Shown here: piece by piece, positions 6,441-9,393 of the stretch
How positions within the stretch are numbered: position 1 is the stretch's first letter
Layout of the letters: every line of letters begins with the position of its first letter
NCBI GenBank assembly: GCA_047638695.1
Contig: JBLINY010000153.1
Span: forward strand, 1 to 9,393
Source: JAHECQ01 sp047638695
GTDB taxonomy: Bacteria; Actinomycetota; Acidimicrobiia; Acidimicrobiales; SZUA-35
Length of the DNA stretch: 9,393 bases
Direction of reading: 5' to 3'
Position numbers and translations under genes: made by a program
Notes under the pieces: generated by a model
Seen by the model: the letters and a program-made list of their open reading frames with translations, nothing else
The model's database searches: none
What the model was told of the DNA's origin: nothing

Positions 6441-7268
6441 CTAGGGGAGAGCGTCCTCGGGTGCGGCGACGAAGTCGATGAGCGACTCGACCGCTCCGAC
6501 CAGGGCAGGTTCGAGGTCTTTGTAGGTGTTCACCTGTGCCAAGATCCGCTTCCACAGAGCACCAGGCTCTCCGTCGAAGCGAAACGCCTGGCAGATGCCG
6601 CGTTTCCAGTCGGTGCCCTTGGGAATCGTGGGCCATGCCGCGATACCGAGCGTTTCTGGTCGCACCGCCTGCCACACATCTACGTACGGATGACCCGTGA
6701 TCAGCACGTCTGGATGATTGATGGCGGCGGCGATGTGGGTTTCTTTGGTGCCGTCGATCAGATGATCAAGCAGAATCCCGAGCCTTCGGCCCGGCCGGGG
6801 TCCGAACGAGCGGACGACTTCCTGGAGATCGTCGGCTCCGTGGAGCGGCTCGACCACGATGCCTTCGATACGGAGATCATCGCCCCATACTTTTTCGACC
6901 AGTTCGGCGTCATGGAGGCCCTCGACGAGTAGTCGACTGGGTTGCGCAACGCGGGCCGAAGCGTTGGGGACAGCTACTGAGCCCGATGCCGTGATCGCGA
7001 TTTCGTCGTTCTTTACCGGCGCCGGCGCCACCAGTTTCACCGAGCGTCCATCGACGGAGAACGCACCACCTTCGTTGTGCAGGGTGTGCTCGCGCCCGTT
7101 CTGGTCACGGATGGTCACCCAATCGGGCGTGAAGCGCATGATGGTGCCGACATGGCCTCGTGTGCGATGCCGCACGACGAGTCCACGGGTGGCAGCGACC
7201 GGGGGCCAGTCGGGTCGGCGTCTCCGTGGACCGTTGAGGTCGATGGGTTCGCTGAGAATGCCCGACAT
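6441..7268 (-). CDS. DUF3097 family protein with TOPRIM-like core
   Basis: A 275-residue protein of the actinobacterial DUF3097 family, whose function I do not know to be established. The N-terminal third (about 28-80) looks like a small beta domain (GLVVRHRTRGHVGTIMRF). The conserved core begins at LLVEGLHDAELVEKVWGDDL (113-132) and continues to RRLGILLDHLIDGTKE (161-176). The glutamate-containing VEGxxD, followed about 50 residues later by an acidic strand end, resembles TOPRIM domains of RNase M5 type. The C-terminal part has TGHPYVDVWQAVRP and WKRGICQAF. I chose ATG 7266-7268, because TAACCT lies exactly 7 nt upstream and no ribosome site is present. A GTG at 7308-7310 would add 14 residues and overlap the SGNH hydrolase gene. 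The start lies 10 nt beyond that gene's stop, so read-through transcription is also possible. Confidence 0.88.
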   Translation of the reverse strand: MSGILSEPIDLNGPRRRRPDWPPVAATRGLVVRHRTRGHVGTIMRFTPDWVTIRDQNGREHTLHNEGGAFSVDGRSVKLVAPAPVKNDEIAITASGSVAVPNASARVAQPSRLLVEGLHDAELVEKVWGDDLRIEGIVVEPLHGADDLQEVVRSFGPRPGRRLGILLDHLIDGTKETHIAAAINHPDVLITGHPYVDVWQAVRPETLGIAAWPTIPKGTDWKRGICQAFRFDGEPGALWKRILAQVNTYKDLEPALVGAVESLIDFVAAPEDALP

Positions 7269-7275
7269 GGTGCAC

Positions 7276-7281
7276 AGGTTA
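7276..7281 (-). promoter_or_regulatory. Candidate -10 box for leaderless DUF3097 transcript
   Basis: TAACCT on the minus strand, followed by 7 bases (GTGCACC) and then ATG. Its first three bases are also the TAA stop codon of the SGNH hydrolase gene. The same hexamer with the same spacing precedes the hydrolase gene itself. No Shine-Dalgarno sequence precedes the ATG. Confidence 0.5.
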
Positions 7282-7968
7282 CAACTGGACGTCTTCAGGT
7301 AAGGGGACACCGATGGCTCGGGCGAAGGGCCGAGCCATGTAGGCGTAGCCGAGGTCGCTGGGGTGAAAGCGGTCAGCAGCCAAGCGAGTCCCAGATCCGG
7401 GTTCGTTCCATGGATTGACGCTGTGGTGACTGTGCTGGGCAGCAGCTGACCGGAGCGTGCGGTTGGTCAGCCTGGCCCGCTCGGAGACGCCGGCCGCGCT
7501 GGCAACAAAACTGCCGGATGGTAGCTGCGCCACCATGGACCGGAGACGATCGCGGAGATCGAGTGAACGCTCCCAGAACACATCGTTGCTCCCGAGGCAC
7601 ATTGTCACGAGATCCGGTGTGGGGAGGCTGGCAAGAATCGGCAACTGGCGGTCGAGCCCGTCGGCAACCCTGGCACCCGACATCGCCAGGTTGATGACTC
7701 GCCAGACGGGATCTTGCGTCTGGAGACCGGCGAGCAGCCGCCCGACATATCCCAGATCAGGGGCAGATGCTCCGATACCGATCGAGGTCGAGTCGCCGAT
7801 GACGACCCACAACGGACCGTCCTTCTTGGCTGCGCGCTGGTTTTGTTCATCCCACCAGGCGGTGTACGGCTCGATCTGGGCTGAGACCCGTCGAACGCCC
7901 GGTGACACGAGACCAAGGGCACGCAGACCCAGCGCCGGCTTCTTTGTCACCAGCGAAGGAACAACCAC
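7279..7968 (-). CDS. SGNH/GDSL-type hydrolase, cytosolic
   Basis: A 229-residue serine esterase-like protein with all four SGNH blocks: VIGDSTSIG (nucleophile S60), NLAMSG (G98), LGSND (N128) and DRFHP (D199, H202). The length suits a single-domain SGNH hydrolase. There is no signal peptide; residues 1-30 are mildly hydrophobic with several basic residues, and a WWDEQNQRA segment before the catalytic domain is typical of cytosolic actinobacterial members. Substrates in the family include acyl esters, thioesters, lysophospholipids and acetylated sugars, and none can be assigned. The GTG start at 7966-7968 has TAACCT 7 nt upstream and no ribosome site, so it looks leaderless. It is divergent from the ABC-F gene and runs into the DUF3097 gene, with which it may share transcripts. 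Confidence 0.93.
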   Translation of the reverse strand: MVVPSLVTKKPALGLRALGLVSPGVRRVSAQIEPYTAWWDEQNQRAAKKDGPLWVVIGDSTSIGIGASAPDLGYVGRLLAGLQTQDPVWRVINLAMSGARVADGLDRQLPILASLPTPDLVTMCLGSNDVFWERSLDLRDRLRSMVAQLPSGSFVASAAGVSERARLTNRTLRSAAAQHSHHSVNPWNEPGSGTRLAADRFHPSDLGYAYMARPFARAIGVPLPEDVQL

Positions 7969-7975
7969 CAGCGCC

Positions 7976-7981
7976 AGGTTA
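7976..7981 (-). promoter_or_regulatory. Candidate -10 box for leaderless SGNH hydrolase transcript
   Basis: TAACCT on the minus strand, then GGCGCTG (7 bases), then the GTG start. The hexamer and spacing are identical to those before the DUF3097 gene. There is no Shine-Dalgarno sequence and no obvious -35 hexamer. Confidence 0.5.
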
Positions 7982-7991
7982 GGGCCCTGGT

Positions 7992-8006
7992 CGGCTCTCG
8001 GAGCCG
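7992..8006. promoter_or_regulatory. Perfect inverted repeat between divergent promoters (possible operator)
   Basis: CGGCTC-TCG-GAGCCG is a perfect 6-bp inverted repeat around 3 bases. It ends directly before the ABC-F -10 candidate (8007) and begins 10 bases from the hydrolase -10 candidate (7981). In that position it would overlap RNA polymerase binding on both sides. Six-base arms arise by chance fairly often in GC-rich DNA, so the operator role is inference. Confidence 0.35.
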
Positions 8007-8012
8007 TATCCT
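8007..8012 (+). promoter_or_regulatory. Candidate -10 box for leaderless ABC-F transcript
   Basis: TATCCT on the plus strand, then CGTGAC (6 bases), then GTG at 8019. Five of its six bases match TATAAT when the two central positions are taken loosely as TAnnnT. No ribosome site precedes the GTG. The neighbouring GTG at 8014 meets a stop within two codons, so it is not the start. Confidence 0.45.
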
Positions 8013-8018
8013 CGTGAC

Positions 8019-9393
8019 GTGATTCTGGTCGACGCCATCGGCATTTCCATGAGCCGACCCGATCGGCCGTTGTTCAGTGACATCTCGATCACGGTCTCGA
8101 CCGGAGATCGCATCGGCGTCGTTGGTATCAACGGCACCGGCAAGTCGACATTGTTTCGGGTGCTGGCCGGCAAGACCGATCCCGAGGGTGGCGAACTGCG
8201 GCCCGGGCGTGACGTCCGGATATCGATGCTTGACCAAGATGCCGCGCTTCCGGAGGGAACGGTGCTCGACGCCGTGCTGAAGACGCCCACTGGCAGCGCC
8301 GAAGAGTGGGAAGCCGAGGCAGTACTTACCCGGCTCGGCCTCGGCGAGTTCTTTGATCGAAGCACGACGGGCCTCAGCGGTGGCGAAGCCAAGCGAGTGG
8401 GGCTGGCCCGGGCCCTCGTGGCGCCGAGCGATCTGCTTATTCTGGACGAGCCGACGAACCACCTCGACCTCGACGGCATTATGTGGCTCGAGCAGCACCT
8501 CGCCGATTACCGGGGTGGGCTGCTGTTGGTGACCCACGACCGGCATGTGCTCGACCGGGTGGTGAACCGGATGCTTGAACTCGACCGAGGCGCAGCGTAC
8601 GTGCACGACGGCGACTACGACAGTTATCTGTCGGCTGTCGCCGATCGCCAGGACGCTGCCGCATCCGCCGAGGCCATCCGCAGCAATCTTGCTCGCAGCG
8701 AGTTGGCCTGGTTGCGTCGAGGAGCCAAGGCCCGCTCGTCCAAGCCTAAGTATCGGGTCGAGGCGGCCAAGCAGCTCATCGCAACCAAGGCAGAGGGTCC
8801 GGCTCGGCCGGCAGATCTGCACATCGAGTTCCCGACGCCTCGTCTCGGCGACATCGTCATCGAGCTTGATGGCGTTGGTGCCACGACTCCCGACGGAAGG
8901 CGCCTGTTCGAGAACGTAGAACTGAAGCTCGATCCCCGCGAACGAATCGGCATTGTCGGACCGAACGGCGCTGGCAAGAGCACGTTGTTGAACTTGATGG
9001 CCAGGCGCACCGAGCCGCAAGAGGGAAGCGTTCGTTGGGGCACAACGGTTGAGCTTGGCTACTTCAGTCAGACCGGCGAGGAACTCGATCCGTTGGCGCG
9101 TGCCCGTGAGGTTGTTGCCGGGCCAAACCGGTCACCAGATTGGACCGACGCCCGGCTGCTCGAGTCGTTCTGGTTTGATAAGGACAGTCAGTGGGCCCAG
9201 GTTGGCACGTTGTCTGGTGGCGAGCGTCGACGACTCCAGTTGCTGCAAGTATTGGCGAGCAAACCCAATGTTCTGCTGCTTGACGAGCCAACCAACGATC
9301 TCGACCTCGAGACGCTCCGGTCGCTCGAAGACTTCCTCGAAGATTGGCCTGGAGCGGTCGTGGTGGTCAGCCATGATCGAGCCTTTCTTGAGC
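8019..9393 (+). CDS. ABC-F ATPase, Uup-like (C-terminus cut by right edge)
   Basis: The first 458 residues of a duplicated ABC ATPase without membrane helices. Domain 1: Walker A GINGTGKS (36-43), signature LSGGE (119-123), Walker B ILDEP (141-145) with E144, and switch H173. Domain 2: Walker A GPNGAGKS (314-321), LSGGE (398-402), LLDEP (420-424) with E423, and H452. Both catalytic glutamates are present. The linker at about 225-250 (AWLRRGAKARSSKPKYRVEA) closely resembles that of Uup rather than EttA. ABC-F proteins bind the ribosomal E site and affect stalled or antibiotic-bound ribosomes; Uup has also been linked to ribosome assembly and branched DNA. The C-terminal coiled coil of Uup would lie beyond the edge. 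The start is GTG 8019, just after TATCCT. An antibiotic-resistance role is possible but nothing here points to it. Confidence 0.93.
   Translation, partial: MILVDAIGISMSRPDRPLFSDISITVSTGDRIGVVGINGTGKSTLFRVLAGKTDPEGGELRPGRDVRISMLDQDAALPEGTVLDAVLKTPTGSAEEWEAEAVLTRLGLGEFFDRSTTGLSGGEAKRVGLARALVAPSDLLILDEPTNHLDLDGIMWLEQHLADYRGGLLLVTHDRHVLDRVVNRMLELDRGAAYVHDGDYDSYLSAVADRQDAAASAEAIRSNLARSELAWLRRGAKARSSKPKYRVEAAKQLIATKAEGPARPADLHIEFPTPRLGDIVIELDGVGATTPDGRRLFENVELKLDPRERIGIVGPNGAGKSTLLNLMARRTEPQEGSVRWGTTVELGYFSQTGEELDPLARAREVVAGPNRSPDWTDARLLESFWFDKDSQWAQVGTLSGGERRRLQLLQVLASKPNVLLLDEPTNDLDLETLRSLEDFLEDWPGAVVVVSHDRAFLE

Noticed and set aside
6432..6445. Expected bidirectional terminator between the convergent GGDEF-EAL and DUF3097 genes
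   Set aside because: The stops are only 6 bp apart, and I found no stable hairpin with a T-run on either side.
7947..9020. A 357-codon open frame on the minus strand opposite the ABC-F gene
   Set aside because: It covers both Walker A regions of the plus-strand ATPase in antisense, has no domain signature and also overlaps the start of the hydrolase gene.
8019..9393. ABC-F protein as an antibiotic resistance determinant
   Set aside because: The linker resembles the widespread housekeeping Uup type, and no resistance gene or attenuator-like leader is nearby; the putative leaderless start also leaves no room for a leader peptide.

Overview
The window looks like chromosomal DNA of a GC-rich actinobacterium. 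I would guess Acidimicrobiia or a similar deep lineage, but this cannot be fixed from the sequence alone. The clues are a DUF3097 protein, known essentially from Actinobacteria; a mycoredoxin-like glutaredoxin; an Rv2625c/Rip3-like M50 protease; frequent GTG starts; and several starts that look leaderless (TAnnnT about 7 nt before ATG or GTG), as is common in mycobacteria. There is no tRNA, rRNA, insertion sequence, phage gene or CRISPR array. Most of the content is ordinary housekeeping or stress-related.

Layout. (1) 1-119, minus: start of a small ribbon-helix-helix-like protein, cut by the left edge. A 279-base non-coding stretch (120-398) holds its probable promoter. (2) 399-4679, minus: five co-directional genes in the order Swt1-type HEPN coiled-coil membrane protein, SDR oxidoreductase, M50 site-2 protease with degenerate CBS domains, AI-2E/PerM-family transporter, and mycoredoxin-like glutaredoxin. 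The last three are tightly packed. The two junctions around the SDR gene each carry a tandem repeat that includes the stop codon of the preceding gene (29-bp units at 3059-3137, 16-bp units at 3876-3907). (3) 4764-6434, plus: a membrane-anchored GGDEF-EAL protein, divergent from the HEPN gene, with both catalytic domains intact. (4) 6441-7968, minus: a DUF3097 protein and, upstream of it, a cytosolic SGNH/GDSL hydrolase. (5) 8019-9393, plus: an ABC-F ATPase of Uup type, cut by the right edge and divergent from the hydrolase across a 50-bp promoter region that contains a perfect palindrome.

How the genes may work together. The minus-strand cluster is rich in membrane proteins. The HEPN protein is a predicted tail-anchored ribonuclease-like protein with a single C-terminal membrane helix and almost nothing beyond it. 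An intramembrane protease is encoded two genes downstream. Release of the HEPN domain by that protease is possible but is purely inference. The GGDEF-EAL protein would make or degrade cyclic di-GMP at the membrane next door.

Points most worth following: the tail-anchored HEPN protein, the stop-codon-spanning tandem repeats, the uniform leaderless start architecture at four genes, and the TOPRIM-like core visible in DUF3097. I did not find a clear new multi-gene system; these are leads of moderate strength.
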